Source: Corynebacterium propinquum DSM 44285
GTDB lineage: Bacteria; Actinomycetota; Actinomycetes; Mycobacteriales; Mycobacteriaceae
Assembly (NCBI RefSeq): GCF_000375525.1
Contig: NZ_AQXC01000008.1
Location: 1 to 64,000 of the forward strand
Direction: 5' to 3'
DNA length: 64,000 nt
In this document: piece after piece, positions 27,501 to 35,759 of the stretch
How positions within the stretch are numbered: position 1 is the first letter of the stretch
Layout of the letters: each line of letters opens with the position of its first letter
Notes under the pieces: generated by a model
What the model was told of the DNA's origin: nothing
Databases searched by the model: none
The model's input: the letters and a program-made list of their open reading frames with translations, nothing else
Position numbers and translations under genes: made by a program

Positions 27501-28174
27501 CCCGCCCGCTGTATCTCGTCCGCCATGGTGAGACGACGTATAACGCCAGCGGGCGGATGCAGGGCCAACTGGATACTGAGCTCTCCGAGCGGGGGCATGC
27601 TCAGGCGCGCCAGGCTGCGCAGATGCTTGCCGACGTTCACATCACCCGGATCATCGCCTCTGATTTGAATCGCGCTGCCACTACGGCCAGCTATATCGCG
27701 GAGCAGTTCGGACTAGAGGTCACCACCGATACGCGACTGCGCGAGACCCACTTGGGCGAGTGGCAGGGAATGGGACGCGGCGAGGTCGATGAGCAGTACC
27801 CGGGGGCTCGTGCACAGTGGCGTAATGATGCTACGTGGACGCCGCCGGGAGGCGAATCGCGTGTCGATGTATCCCAGCGCATCCGGCCGGTCGTTGATGA
27901 GTTGATGGAAGAATACTCGGAATGGGACGACGGCGGCGTGCTCTTGGTGGCGCATAATGGCGCGATTTCCGCGTTGGCGTGTGCATTGTTGAATTTGCAG
28001 GTGGAACAATTTCCGATGCTGTCGAGCCTGAAAAATACTCATTGGGCGAAATTGGTGGCGCGCCCGGGTTTTGATCCGGATGCTCCGAAGCGTACCCCGC
28101 GTTTTTCTGGTGCCGCGGATACGCGTGGTGCTCAGTGGTTCTTGGAAGGCTGGAATATGGGCCGAGGGGATTAA
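27497..28174 (+). CDS. gpgP: Histidine phosphatase, probable glucosyl-3-phosphoglycerate phosphatase
   Basis: A 225-residue phosphoglycerate-mutase-superfamily enzyme. The catalytic His 10 lies in LVRHGETTYN; further active-site residues appear in LRETHLGEWQGM and LLVAHNGAISAL. In Mycobacterium tuberculosis the gene next to rsfS encodes GpgP (Rv2419c), which acts in methylglucose lipopolysaccharide synthesis; the name here rests on that shared position and family, so substrate is inferred. ATGA overlap with rsfS and TAAATG junction with degV indicate one operon. Confidence 0.75.
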   Translation: MTRPLYLVRHGETTYNASGRMQGQLDTELSERGHAQARQAAQMLADVHITRIIASDLNRAATTASYIAEQFGLEVTTDTRLRETHLGEWQGMGRGEVDEQYPGARAQWRNDATWTPPGGESRVDVSQRIRPVVDELMEEYSEWDDGGVLLVAHNGAISALACALLNLQVEQFPMLSSLKNTHWAKLVARPGFDPDAPKRTPRFSGAADTRGAQWFLEGWNMGRGD

Positions 28175-28984
28175 ATGACGGTTCAGGTGGTTACGGATTC
28201 CTCAGCGAGTTTGAGTGAGGACGTTATCGCAGAACTTGGCATCACGGTGCTGGATCTGCACGTGGTGGAAAAAACCGCCAAGGATGGCTCGGTAGAGCGG
28301 TCCACGGCGGGTTTGTCATCCTTAGAGCTGGCTGCGGTGTATGGCCGTTTGGTGGAGCGGAGCCAGGGCGATGGCGTGCTGGTAATGCATTTGCCCAAGG
28401 AGTTGTCGTCGACGTGGAATTCTGCCCAGACAGCCGTGGGGCTGTTTGCCGACGATGAGATTCGCATTATTGATTCACCCGCGATTGCGATGGCGATGGG
28501 GGCTGCCGTGATGACCGCGGCGAAACTTGCCCAGCAAGGCGCTGACCTCGACGAATGTTATGACGCCGCTGTGGGTGTGTTGTCGCGTTCTGCTACGTGG
28601 GTGTATTTGCACCGGATTGATGATTTGCGCCGTTCGGGTCGGTTGTCAGTGACGACCGCGATGCTGTCGACCGCGTTGTTGGCCACGAAGCCGATCATGG
28701 AGTTTAACGACGGCAAGTTGGAGTTGGTTGGTAAAACTCGTACCCAGACCAAGGCTTTCAACAAATTGGTGGAGCTGGTTTCCCAGCACGCTGGTGGTGA
28801 GCCGGCGTTTATTGCCATCCAGCACAGTGAGGCAGACGAGGCTGCAGAGACGTTGTACGACTTGCTTGTCGACGCGCTAGCACCTGGTTCTTCGGTGATG
28901 GTCATGGAAATGAGTGAGGTCTTGCGCGTACACGTTGGTGCTGGCGCGATTGGTGTTTCTGCGGTGTTTACGGTGGGAGATTAG
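28175..28984 (+). CDS. DegV family fatty-acid-binding protein
   Basis: A 269-residue two-domain protein. DegV proteins bind a fatty acid and, in Firmicutes, supply it as FakB to a fatty acid kinase. The conserved opening VQVVTDSSASLSEDVIAELG is at residues 2-21, and HLPKELSSTWNSAQTA plus a DDLRRSGRLS motif follow. No FakA kinase is nearby. It starts directly after the phosphatase stop (TAAATG) and closes the nadD operon. Confidence 0.9.
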   Translation: MTVQVVTDSSASLSEDVIAELGITVLDLHVVEKTAKDGSVERSTAGLSSLELAAVYGRLVERSQGDGVLVMHLPKELSSTWNSAQTAVGLFADDEIRIIDSPAIAMAMGAAVMTAAKLAQQGADLDECYDAAVGVLSRSATWVYLHRIDDLRRSGRLSVTTAMLSTALLATKPIMEFNDGKLELVGKTRTQTKAFNKLVELVSQHAGGEPAFIAIQHSEADEAAETLYDLLVDALAPGSSVMVMEMSEVLRVHVGAGAIGVSAVFTVGD

Positions 28985-29110
28985 CACGCGAGCACGTGCA
29001 TTTTGCCAATCTCGTGCTGGTTATCCACAGGAGAGCTTGCTTTGTTGATCTGTCACGTGAGTTTTCACAGGTTTGTGGTCAAGCCAACCTGGTTTCTTGT
29101 GCCACGGTTT

Positions 29111-29123
29111 TAGTATCGCGGGC
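29111..29123 (+). promoter_or_regulatory. Leaderless -10 element of comEA
   Basis: TAGTAT at 29111-29116, 7 bases before the ATG at 29124. Confidence 0.6.
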
Positions 29124-29957
29124 ATGAGCCCAACTGCACGTGTCAAAGAGCGCATCGCGGAATTAACCCGGCCCACTGGGGAAGAAGACCTCATGGCGGT
29201 CGATTATCCCAAACCGCGTTTTTCTTTATCTACCGCCGCGGCAGTGGCCGCTGCTGGCCTTGCATTCCTCGGTTGCTTGCTCTGGTGGGCTGTGAGTTCT
29301 CTGGGGCAGGGCTCGGGGCAAGCAGATTTCGCTGCGTTGGCAGAAGATTCCGCACCCAGTGGTTCTGCGGGCGCCAGCTCTACCGATGATGCCCACTCTA
29401 CCGATGATGCCGCAGCTACCTCGCCAGGCTCAGAGCAGAAGTCACCGAAACATGCAGCGGTGACTGGAACGGTGGATGCGGGTGCGCATTCATCCGATGA
29501 CATTGTGGTTTCGGTAGTGGGGTTGGTGCAGAACCCGGGAATCATGACGCTTCCCGATGGTTCCCGTGCCGCCGATGCGCTCGCTGTGGCAGGGGTGTTA
29601 CCGGAAGCGGATTTGGTGCGTATCAACCATGCGGAGTTATTACGTGATGGCCAGCAGTTGGTGGTCGTGGGCCCAGATGATCCGGCGCCGCCGGTCTCGG
29701 GGAGCGGAACCGGTGGCACCGGCGGTGGTGCCGGTAATGCCGGTGCTGGGCAGGGGGCGAGTACGGGGCCGATTTCGTTGAATACCGCCACGGTTGCTGA
29801 GTTGACCGCCCTGCATGGTGTCGGTGAAGCCACAGCGAGCGCGATCATTGAATTTCGGGAATCGAATGGTGGTTTTGCCTCTGTGGAGCAGCTTTTGGAG
29901 GTCTCTGGGATTGGGCCTGCGAAGTTTTCCCGCCTGCAAGATGAGGTCACGGTGTAA
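29124..29957 (+). CDS. comEA: ComEA family DNA-binding protein
   Basis: A 277-residue protein. One membrane anchor near residues 34-58 (STAAAVAAAGLAFLGCLLWW) is followed by a Ser/Asp/Ala-rich stalk, a SLBB domain (VVSVVGLVQNPGIMTLPDG...) and a Gly-rich linker. Paired helix-hairpin-helix motifs at the C-terminus (LNTATVAELTALHGVGEATA...VSGIGPAKFSRL) bind double-stranded DNA. In competent bacteria ComEA captures DNA outside the membrane. comEC follows 9 bases later. The start is from the -10 spacing; the frame is open to 29073. Confidence 0.92.
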   Translation: MSPTARVKERIAELTRPTGEEDLMAVDYPKPRFSLSTAAAVAAAGLAFLGCLLWWAVSSLGQGSGQADFAALAEDSAPSGSAGASSTDDAHSTDDAAATSPGSEQKSPKHAAVTGTVDAGAHSSDDIVVSVVGLVQNPGIMTLPDGSRAADALAVAGVLPEADLVRINHAELLRDGQQLVVVGPDDPAPPVSGSGTGGTGGGAGNAGAGQGASTGPISLNTATVAELTALHGVGEATASAIIEFRESNGGFASVEQLLEVSGIGPAKFSRLQDEVTV

Positions 29958-29966
29958 AACGCCGTC

Positions 29967-31706
29967 ATGCACGATCTGCGATTATTGCCCACCGCGTTGA
30001 CCAGCTGGGCAGCCGTGTTATTGGTGATTGTGACCGGCAGCCCTGGTTGGGCGGTGGGGCTAGTCGTCGTGGTGGGAGTGATATGCGCAAGCACGGGCTA
30101 CTGGCAGCACTGCCTCCTTGTGGCCGCAGGCGCCGGTGCTGCGTTGCTTCTGGCAGCTATCCGCCAGCACCGTGCAGCAGGGTTTGCGTATCCGGAGCAA
30201 TTATCCGCGACGGTAGCTGGGCGCGGAAAGCCCCTCGATTTCGGAGGATATTATTTTCCCATCGACGTGGACGGCTTGGCGCCGAACTTGGCGCTGTTCG
30301 CCCAGCAACCAACGGTGCAGAAAACACCAGCTCAGCAACCAACAGCAGAACACACAACAGCAGAACACGCACCCGAGCTTGCGGATCTCGCGCCGGGATC
30401 GCGCATCCTGGTGGATGCAACGTACCAGGAATCGGATCGGCCTGGTCTGGCCCCGGTGGTCGTGCGAGGCGAAATCGCCCAGGTGCAGCCTCCGACCGGG
30501 CTTTCCCAGTTCGCCGATTATGTCGCGCATTCCCTGCATGGTGCTGCCCACCAGTTTCTCGGCGAAAATACAGCCTCGCTTATTCCGGGCATGGTGCTGG
30601 GCGATACCAGCGCGCAAACCGATACCCAGCGGCAGATGTATATCGATACTGGGTTAACCCACCTCACAGCAGTCAGTGGCTTGCATGTTGCCACGATCGT
30701 GGCCGCTGCGGTCATTCTCGCGCGTGCCGCCAGGCTAGGTCCGGTAGGGCAGTCGGGCGTCGCAGTGCTGGTCATGGGGCTCTACGTCACTGTGGTGGGA
30801 CCGGCGCCGTCGGTGTTGCGCGCCAGCATCACGGGCTTGGTCGGGGTAGCAGCGATTCTTCATTCCACTCGCATGCCGCCGTTGCATGCGCTGTGCATCG
30901 CGGTCATCGTGCTATTGCTTCTCGACAGCGACATGGCTGTGAACTTCGGGTTTGCGCTGTCTGTGGCAGCAACTGCTGGCATTATCGCCTTAGTGCCATT
31001 GCTATACCGGCCGCTGTCACGCATCCGCTTACCTGATGTCGTTATCCGCGCACTCGCGGTCTCTATTGCCGCCGATATCCTGACCATGCCATTGGTATCC
31101 CTCATGGCCGGTCGGGTTTCCCTAGTCAGTGTGCTTACCAATGTTGCTGTGACCCCGGTGGGCTCATTCGCATTATTACTCGGGCTGGCAGCCACACTGC
31201 TCGCCGCGCTACCACTGCCGGTCCCAGTAGAAGCCGTGGCACTGAAACTCGCTGAACCCGCAGCGTGGTGGATTTACCGGGTGGCCAGCTGGGCACAAAA
31301 TCTGCCGCTTGCCACCATCGAGATCACTCCGTGGGCAGCAATTGTCGGCTACGGCTGGATCATCGCGGCACTACTCGCAGGGTTTGTGCGCACCACCATT
31401 GCTGCCTTGCTAGCGGCCATGCTGCTGAGCGGGTGGTTGCAGCGCCTGCCACCACAGGCGGACATCGAGGACGCCAACGTGCTCGTTGTCGACACACTTG
31501 CAGAAATCACCGATTATTCCGGGCAGATCGCCCCACAAACCATTCCGCCGGGCACCGAAGCCATTGTTGTGGCCGATCCGTCGGGCCAACCCGCGGAAAG
31601 ACCCACCGCCACGCCTGCAGGTATTCCGATCGTTTTTCCTCACCGCGACGGGCCAGTCACCATCTACGTCGATGGTAGACAGCACGCCGAAAGCGGGAGG
31701 TTCTAG
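29967..31706 (+). CDS. comEC: ComEC/Rec2 family membrane channel protein
   Basis: A 579-residue multi-pass protein with about ten membrane helices. A hydrophobic N-terminus and a soluble OB-like region (about 75-190) come first. The ComEC competence core follows, with YIDTGLTHLTAVSGLHVATIVAAAV (split) and GPAPSVLRASITG. After about residue 500 there is only a short soluble tail; the metallo-beta-lactamase domain found in Bacillus ComEC is missing. Pairing with comEA suggests DNA uptake or a related transport role, but no pilus genes are in the window. Confidence 0.9.
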   Translation: MHDLRLLPTALTSWAAVLLVIVTGSPGWAVGLVVVVGVICASTGYWQHCLLVAAGAGAALLLAAIRQHRAAGFAYPEQLSATVAGRGKPLDFGGYYFPIDVDGLAPNLALFAQQPTVQKTPAQQPTAEHTTAEHAPELADLAPGSRILVDATYQESDRPGLAPVVVRGEIAQVQPPTGLSQFADYVAHSLHGAAHQFLGENTASLIPGMVLGDTSAQTDTQRQMYIDTGLTHLTAVSGLHVATIVAAAVILARAARLGPVGQSGVAVLVMGLYVTVVGPAPSVLRASITGLVGVAAILHSTRMPPLHALCIAVIVLLLLDSDMAVNFGFALSVAATAGIIALVPLLYRPLSRIRLPDVVIRALAVSIAADILTMPLVSLMAGRVSLVSVLTNVAVTPVGSFALLLGLAATLLAALPLPVPVEAVALKLAEPAAWWIYRVASWAQNLPLATIEITPWAAIVGYGWIIAALLAGFVRTTIAALLAAMLLSGWLQRLPPQADIEDANVLVVDTLAEITDYSGQIAPQTIPPGTEAIVVADPSGQPAERPTATPAGIPIVFPHRDGPVTIYVDGRQHAESGRF

Positions 31707-31724
31707 CTGTGGCACGATAGGGGC

Positions 31725-32681
31725 ATGGCAATGGAATCCAGCGTGCAGTTAATCATTGGTGATGAGGAGTTTTTGGCCGAGCGGGTGCGCTTAGAACTTA
31801 CCGCCGAGGTGAAAAACAACGCTGCTGATGGCGAGCAAGTCCACCAAACCACGCTGCGCGCCGGGGATATTACCGGCCCGGAACTCATTGAAGCCACGAG
31901 CCCGTCGCTGTTTGGCGATGAGCGGATCGTGGTAATCACCAACGCAGAAACGGCTGGGAAAGAGCCGTTGAACCTTTTGTTAGATGCCTGTGTCAATCCG
32001 GCTCCGTCGGTCACTATCATCATCGTCTACGCCGGTGGCGGGCGTAATCAGGCGATCATGAAAAAAATCGAGAAATTGGCGCAGGTCCATCGCGTCGCCA
32101 AGCTAAAGCCGTCGGAGCGTGGAAGTTGGGTCAACCAGGAATTCCGTAGGCACGGCGTGCGGGTGGGGCCGCAAGTGGTCCATAGTTTGCTGGAAGGCGT
32201 CGGTTCTGACCTGCGTGAGCTGGCTTCTGCGGTCAGCCAGTTGGTTGCTGATACCAACGGCAATGTCACGGAGGCCGCGGTGCAGGAGTACTACCAAGGA
32301 GTCGCGGAAGTTTCTGGTTTCGATATCGCCGACGCGGCAGTAGCCGGCCACACCTCGCAGGCAGTGGCTTCGGTTCGCCGGGCCCTGCAACTCGGTGAGC
32401 CGCCGGTCAAGCTGGCTTATGCGCTGGCTAGCAAGGTGGGAACGGTTGCGCGGTTGTATTCGGAGCACGGCGGGAATGCGCAGAAACTCGCCGGGCAATT
32501 GGGGATGCCGCCGTGGCTGGTGGATAAATCGTTGAAGGTGGCGCGTCGATGGCGCGGCGAAAACGTCTCGCAGGCGGTGATGATCATCGCTGAGCTAGAT
32601 GCTGAAGTGAAAGGCCAGGGTGGTGATGCCGAGTACGCGCTGGAATCGGCGGTGCGGAAAATCTCGGAGTTGGCGCGCTAA
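31725..32681 (+). CDS. holA: DNA polymerase III subunit delta
   Basis: A 318-residue clamp-loader subunit. VQLIIGDEEFLAERV at the N-terminus, the central GRNQAIMKKIEKLAQVH and VGSDLRELASAVSQL segments and the C-terminal helical collar region match the delta family. It lies 18 bases after comEC, the usual comEA-comEC-holA order. The ATG at 31725 is preceded by CACGAT with 6-base spacing, a weaker version of the leaderless pattern. Confidence 0.92.
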   Translation: MAMESSVQLIIGDEEFLAERVRLELTAEVKNNAADGEQVHQTTLRAGDITGPELIEATSPSLFGDERIVVITNAETAGKEPLNLLLDACVNPAPSVTIIIVYAGGGRNQAIMKKIEKLAQVHRVAKLKPSERGSWVNQEFRRHGVRVGPQVVHSLLEGVGSDLRELASAVSQLVADTNGNVTEAAVQEYYQGVAEVSGFDIADAAVAGHTSQAVASVRRALQLGEPPVKLAYALASKVGTVARLYSEHGGNAQKLAGQLGMPPWLVDKSLKVARRWRGENVSQAVMIIAELDAEVKGQGGDAEYALESAVRKISELAR

Positions 32682-32693
32682 AATTGTGGCGCT

Positions 32694-33170
32694 ATGACTG
32701 AAAAAGACACACCAAAAGATACAGAAAAACACGCTGCACAACGGCCCGAACACGCCGTTGACCAGGGTGATCGGCACGTTGACGGAGCAGATGATCAGCA
32801 ACTGCAGGAATTTGCGACCAAGCTATTTGATTTCGCTCGTGATGGGGATTCCACGTTGCTCGAGTATGTCGAGCACGGCTTGAATGCGGACCTGGTCAAT
32901 CACGAGGGCCACAGCCTGCTGATGATGGCTGCCTACCACGGCCACGCTGATTTGGTGCGTGGTTTGGCTGCGCGTGGGGCAGACGTCGACAAGCTCAATG
33001 ACCGCGGCCAGTCGCCGTTGGCTGGTGCCGTGTTTAAGAAAGAAGACGCTGTGGTGGACGTGCTGTTGGATGCCGGGGCGGACCCGAACCTTGGCCACCC
33101 GACGGCGGTGGATACTGCGCGCATGTTTGAGCGCGCCGATCTGCTCGAGCGTTTTGAGAACGCCAAGTGA
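32694..33170 (+). CDS. Ankyrin repeat protein
   Basis: A 158-residue soluble protein. After a charged N-terminal 40 residues (KDTPKDTEKHAAQRPEHAVD) come about four ankyrin-type repeats: DGDSTLLEYVEHGLNADLVN, EGHSLLMMAAYHGHADLVRG, RGQSPLAGAVFKKEDAVVDV and a last short unit. Ankyrin proteins mediate protein contacts; the partner is unknown. TAAAAT upstream overlaps the holA stop, 9 bases from the ATG. It overlaps the LysE gene by four bases (GTGA), so the two are probably co-expressed. Confidence 0.88.
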   Translation: MTEKDTPKDTEKHAAQRPEHAVDQGDRHVDGADDQQLQEFATKLFDFARDGDSTLLEYVEHGLNADLVNHEGHSLLMMAAYHGHADLVRGLAARGADVDKLNDRGQSPLAGAVFKKEDAVVDVLLDAGADPNLGHPTAVDTARMFERADLLERFENAK

Positions 33171-33817
33171 CGCTGGCGCAGTGGGCTAGCCTGTTAGCGC
33201 TGAACCTCGCTGGTGCCGCCAGCCCGGGCCCGGACATGATCTTGATCATGCGCTTGGCGACGCGCTCCCGCATGCACGCCATGGCCGCGGCTTTGGGCAT
33301 CCAGTTGGGTGTGGTGATGTGGTGCAGCCTCACGGTCTTTGGAGCTGCCGCGATCCTGACGGCGTATCCGTCGGTGCTGGCTTTCGTGCAGTTGCTCGGT
33401 GGAATTGCGCTGATCTGGATGGGGCGGAACATGGCGAAGACTGGTTGGCAAGATCGTAACGTCAAGCCAGTGGATCTTGCCGACGCCGCGCTACGGATGG
33501 GCTCGCTGAAGTCAGCGTTTAAGACGGGTTTGTTGACGAATATCGCGAACCCGAAGATCGTGCTGTTCCTGGCTGCGATCGTTGCGCCACTGCTGCCACA
33601 GAGCCCGTCACTTGGTCTGGCTATTGGCGTGATCGCAGCGCTGACGCTGTCCGCGTTTTTGTTGTTTGTTGTCGTCGCGTTTTTCTTGTCGACGAAGGCG
33701 GTGCGCCGCCGCGTATTGGCGGCTGGCCCGTGGATCGATATTGCTGCCGGAGTGTTGTTCGTGGTGATCGGTGCTTCGCTGGCGATCAGTGGTTTAGTGA
33801 CGGTGGTTGGTGACTAG
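33167..33817 (+). CDS. LysE/RhtB family amino acid exporter
   Basis: A 216-residue inner-membrane exporter with six predicted helices. The family signature GAASPGPDMILIMRLATRSR is at about residues 16-35, and LLTNIANPKIVLFLAAIVAP follows. The start is GTG inside the ankyrin stop codon. Substrate cannot be told; LysE relatives export basic or hydroxylated amino acids and homoserine lactones. It is followed by a strong intrinsic terminator. Confidence 0.9.
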   Translation: MTLAQWASLLALNLAGAASPGPDMILIMRLATRSRMHAMAAALGIQLGVVMWCSLTVFGAAAILTAYPSVLAFVQLLGGIALIWMGRNMAKTGWQDRNVKPVDLADAALRMGSLKSAFKTGLLTNIANPKIVLFLAAIVAPLLPQSPSLGLAIGVIAALTLSAFLLFVVVAFFLSTKAVRRRVLAAGPWIDIAAGVLFVVIGASLAISGLVTVVGD

Positions 33818-33871
33818 CAATTTAGACCGCCTGCGAGCCCGGTGCACGCGAGTTGCCTGATTTTCCTTTGC

Positions 33872-33904
33872 GCGCCCAACCTGTAGTGGTTGGGCGCTTT
33901 GTTT
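33872..33904 (+). terminator. Intrinsic terminator after the LysE gene
   Basis: GCGCCCAACC (33872-33881) pairs perfectly with GGTTGGGCGC (33888-33897) over a 6-base loop, followed by TTTGTTT. Confidence 0.9.
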
Positions 33905-33960
33905 ATGCGTCCTTATGCTTTATGCCATTCTCCGTAAGTACCAAACAAGGAGTATCAACA

Positions 33961-34023
33961 ATGAGTATCCCTGGCGCAGGGGCCGGGAACACGCCAAATT
34001 GTGGTGATGTGAATCGCTTTTAA
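33961..34023 (+). CDS. Possible 20-residue peptide with strong RBS
   Basis: ATG at 33961 follows AAGGAG with 9-base spacing, and the frame stops after 20 residues (MSIPGAGAGNTPNCGDVNRF). No family is recognised. It sits behind a terminator and ahead of the micro-protein gene at 34321. It may be a leader peptide, a small secreted signal or the 5' stub of a lost gene. Confidence 0.3.
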   Translation: MSIPGAGAGNTPNCGDVNRF

Positions 34024-34320
34024 TTGTTTGATCTTGCCCCAAAAATATGGGGCAGCTGAATATGTAATGCACTCTTCCGGGGGTGCTGTGTAACGAAAAT
34101 CGAAGGCGTCGGAGAGCAAAATAGAAGTAAAAGTTTATGCAGTTCAAACGTAATTTTGACTGGGTCAAGTTTTGGGTTTGTGTCGTTAGTTACGTAAAAA
34201 CCGGTTTCTGTAAGTTCAGTCTGCGTTAAATTACGGCTGTTCAACGGGTTGCAGACAGCACACAGTGGCTTGTTAAGCTAAGTCACGTACCGTTCGTTTC
34301 CCATGAAAGGATTGTTGACC
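34024..34320. other. AT-rich upstream region of the first micro-protein gene
   Basis: No gene is supported in about 300 bases. A short hairpin GCCCCA/TGGGGC lies at 34036-34053 without a U-tract. The promoter of the next gene is probably in the stretch with TAAATT (34227-34232) or TAAGCT (34274-34279). AAAGGA at about 34306-34311 is its ribosome binding site. Confidence 0.4.
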
Positions 34321-34458
34321 ATGATCAACGATGTTCTCGTTAACCTGTCCACCTCCGCTAGCGGCGTTGTCGGCCACTTGATCGAGGCTGTTAAGTTCGT
34401 ATTCGCTGGTGCTACCGGCGTTGTCACCAACGTGCTGAGCTCCTCCAAGCTGGTCTAA
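34321..34458 (+). CDS. 45-residue amphipathic micro-protein (PorA/PorH-like candidate)
   Basis: A 45-residue peptide, MINDVLVNLSTSASGVVGHL at the start and ending in LSSSKLV. It has no signal peptide and few charges (D4, H19, E22, K25, K43); hydrophobic and small residues alternate as in an amphipathic helix. An AAAGGA ribosome binding site and an intrinsic terminator (34517-34552) frame it, which argues for a real, separately expressed gene. Codon choice is like highly expressed genes here (GTT, ACC, TCC, AAG). The known C. glutamicum channel peptides PorA (45 residues) and PorH (57) are similarly tiny, helical and without signal peptides. The link is by size and character only; a toxin or surfactant peptide is an alternative. 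Confidence 0.65.
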   Translation: MINDVLVNLSTSASGVVGHLIEAVKFVFAGATGVVTNVLSSSKLV

Positions 34459-34516
34459 GCTTTAGGTAGCTGTTCAACAGTTTTGGTGAGAACTGCAAGT
34501 TCTGGCCTTTAGTTTT

Positions 34517-34552
34517 AACTCCCCTGTGGTTTTCCATTGGGGAGTTTTCTTA
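34517..34552 (+). terminator. Intrinsic terminator of the 45-residue peptide gene
   Basis: AACTCCCC (34517-34524) pairs with GGGGAGTT (34539-34546), with further TGG/CCA pairing inside, followed by TTCTT. Confidence 0.88.
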
Positions 34553-34618
34553 TTCGTGAGCCGGCCTTGAGTTCAGAGGGTCGTTGCAACGATGACGGTT
34601 ACTTTGGTGTGATACTAC

Positions 34619-34987
34619 CGGTTTGTCTCATGGCGTTGGTCAAGACTTCGGCTGGGGTGCGCAAGTTGAGTGCTTTAAGACGCTTGGGAATATGAATGTT
34701 GGAAAACATTTCAAGACCTTGGCGCTGTATAAAGGCAGATCGCTGGCTTACGGTAAGTTTCACCTGAGCCTGGCGTTAGTATTTTCGTTGTTTGTCAGGG
34801 GTCTCAGGTAATTGATGACTAGATAGTTTGATTCATTCCTGCAATAGCGTTATGCGGGGCTGTGCAAACTTCCTTTGCTGACATCCATACGCGGCAGGTA
34901 GCCGAGTGCAACAGAGCGGCTGACTTGTTCTACTGAGATATTCTCGGATTGGTTGTTCTTGCCGAAGATGAGATTGCCTTCCCAGCG
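34619..34987 (-). pseudogene. Decayed IS30-family transposase remnant
   Basis: On the minus strand, 34987 downward reads RWEGNLIFGKNNQSENISVE, matching the IS30 core HWEGDLILGK...S, then runs into a stop after DVSKGSLHS. Further down, in another frame, KALNLRTPAEVLTNAMR matches the C-terminal end of IS30 transposases. The middle, with the second Asp and Glu, is deleted or scrambled. The sequence differs from the intact copy at 53-1636, so a different IS30 member inserted here. Confidence 0.75.
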
Positions 34988-35047
34988 GGGGACTCTGGGA
35001 GTGCTTGAAAACTTGCTATTTTCTGGGGAAGGCGTGGGATAAGCAGC

Positions 35048-35078
35048 AAAAACCCGCTAACGCAAGTGCGCTAGCGGG
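35048..35078 (-). terminator. Intrinsic terminator of the 54-residue peptide gene
   Basis: On the minus strand CCCGCTAGCGC pairs with GCGTTAGCGGG (one mismatch) over a short loop and is followed by five T residues (35048-35052 read in reverse). Confidence 0.85.
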
Positions 35079-35135
35079 CGGGGTCTAGAGCCTAAAGTTG
35101 TTAGGTTCTAGAGAGCTCTAGGGGCTCAGTCTGAA

Positions 35136-35300
35136 TTAGAAGCTGGAGCCGGTGAAGATCTGAACGAATGGTTCAGCAATAGCGGAAATGACGTTGGCGA
35201 TGTTGACGCCGATAGCCTCGATGAAGCTCAAGAAGCCGTTCTGCTGCTGAACAAGACCGATCAGGTTGTCGTTCTCAACGATTGGGGACTGGTTAGCCAT
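35136..35300 (-). CDS. 54-residue amphipathic micro-protein, paralogue of the 46-residue peptide
   Basis: The start is the ATG at 35300, behind AGGAGCAACC. The peptide begins MANQSPIVENDNLIG and ends VQIFTGSSF. It contains acidic residues (E9, D11, E28, E43) and no Lys or Arg. Residues 26-49 form a predicted amphipathic helix that matches residues 19-42 of the downstream peptide at 16 of 24 positions without gaps. No signal peptide. It has its own terminator at 35048-35078. Candidate channel-forming or membrane-active peptide in the PorA/PorH style; family membership is not proven. The C-terminal Ser pair could be a site for acylation, which is inference only. Confidence 0.7.
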   Translation of the reverse strand: MANQSPIVENDNLIGLVQQQNGFLSFIEAIGVNIANVISAIAEPFVQIFTGSSF

Positions 35301-35606
35301 GGTTGCTCCTAAAAAATTGCGGGAATTTAGCAATTCGAAACCTGGAAGTCTCCTGGGGTTCTCCTTGCATTGCGCTCCCAATAATAGGGGCGGTTAGTTG
35401 TGGGGGCAAATTCCTTGGTGGCCGGTAAAGCGAATGTCCAGGTAATTTTTTCCGGACGTGAGAAGAGCCGCAAATACGTAACATAAAGACTTACTTATTA
35501 TTGTCACTCTCGGTTTTTAGTCCATAGGCGGCAAAACGCGACCCTTGCAGGCAAGGATGAACCGGCCCCCGAAAGTTGGACTGGTGTAATTCTATGTGCG
35601 GTTAGA

Positions 35607-35655
35607 GGCTTTAGGGTCTGGTTCCGGTATTGCATCGGAGTCAGGCCCTAAAGCC
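35607..35655. repeat. Long hairpin without U-tract
   Basis: GGCTTTAGGGTCTG (35607-35620) pairs with CAGGCCCTAAAGCC (35642-35655), 14 positions with one wobble. The 21-base loop contains TTCCG/CGGAG. It lies between the two minus-strand peptide genes. Confidence 0.7.
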
Positions 35656-35683
35656 GTTTCTGGTGTGAATACGCTCATCACGG

Positions 35684-35717
35684 AAAAAGAAAACCGCCAG
35701 CGTGTCATCGTTGGCGG
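35684..35717 (-). terminator. Intrinsic terminator of the 46-residue peptide gene
   Basis: On the minus strand CCGCCA pairs with TGGCGG over a 12-base loop, followed by TTTTCTTTTT. Confidence 0.85.
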
Positions 35718-35759
35718 CGGGTCTTGTCACCTAGCGTAAAAGTACCAGGCGGTGTGACT

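Noticed and set aside
34020..34244. A 74-codon minus-strand frame
   Set aside because: No RBS or homology cue, and it overlaps the likely promoter region of the 45-residue peptide gene.
34623..34811. A 62-codon plus-strand frame in the micro-protein region
   Set aside because: It is antisense to the C-terminal part of the IS30 remnant and lacks an RBS.
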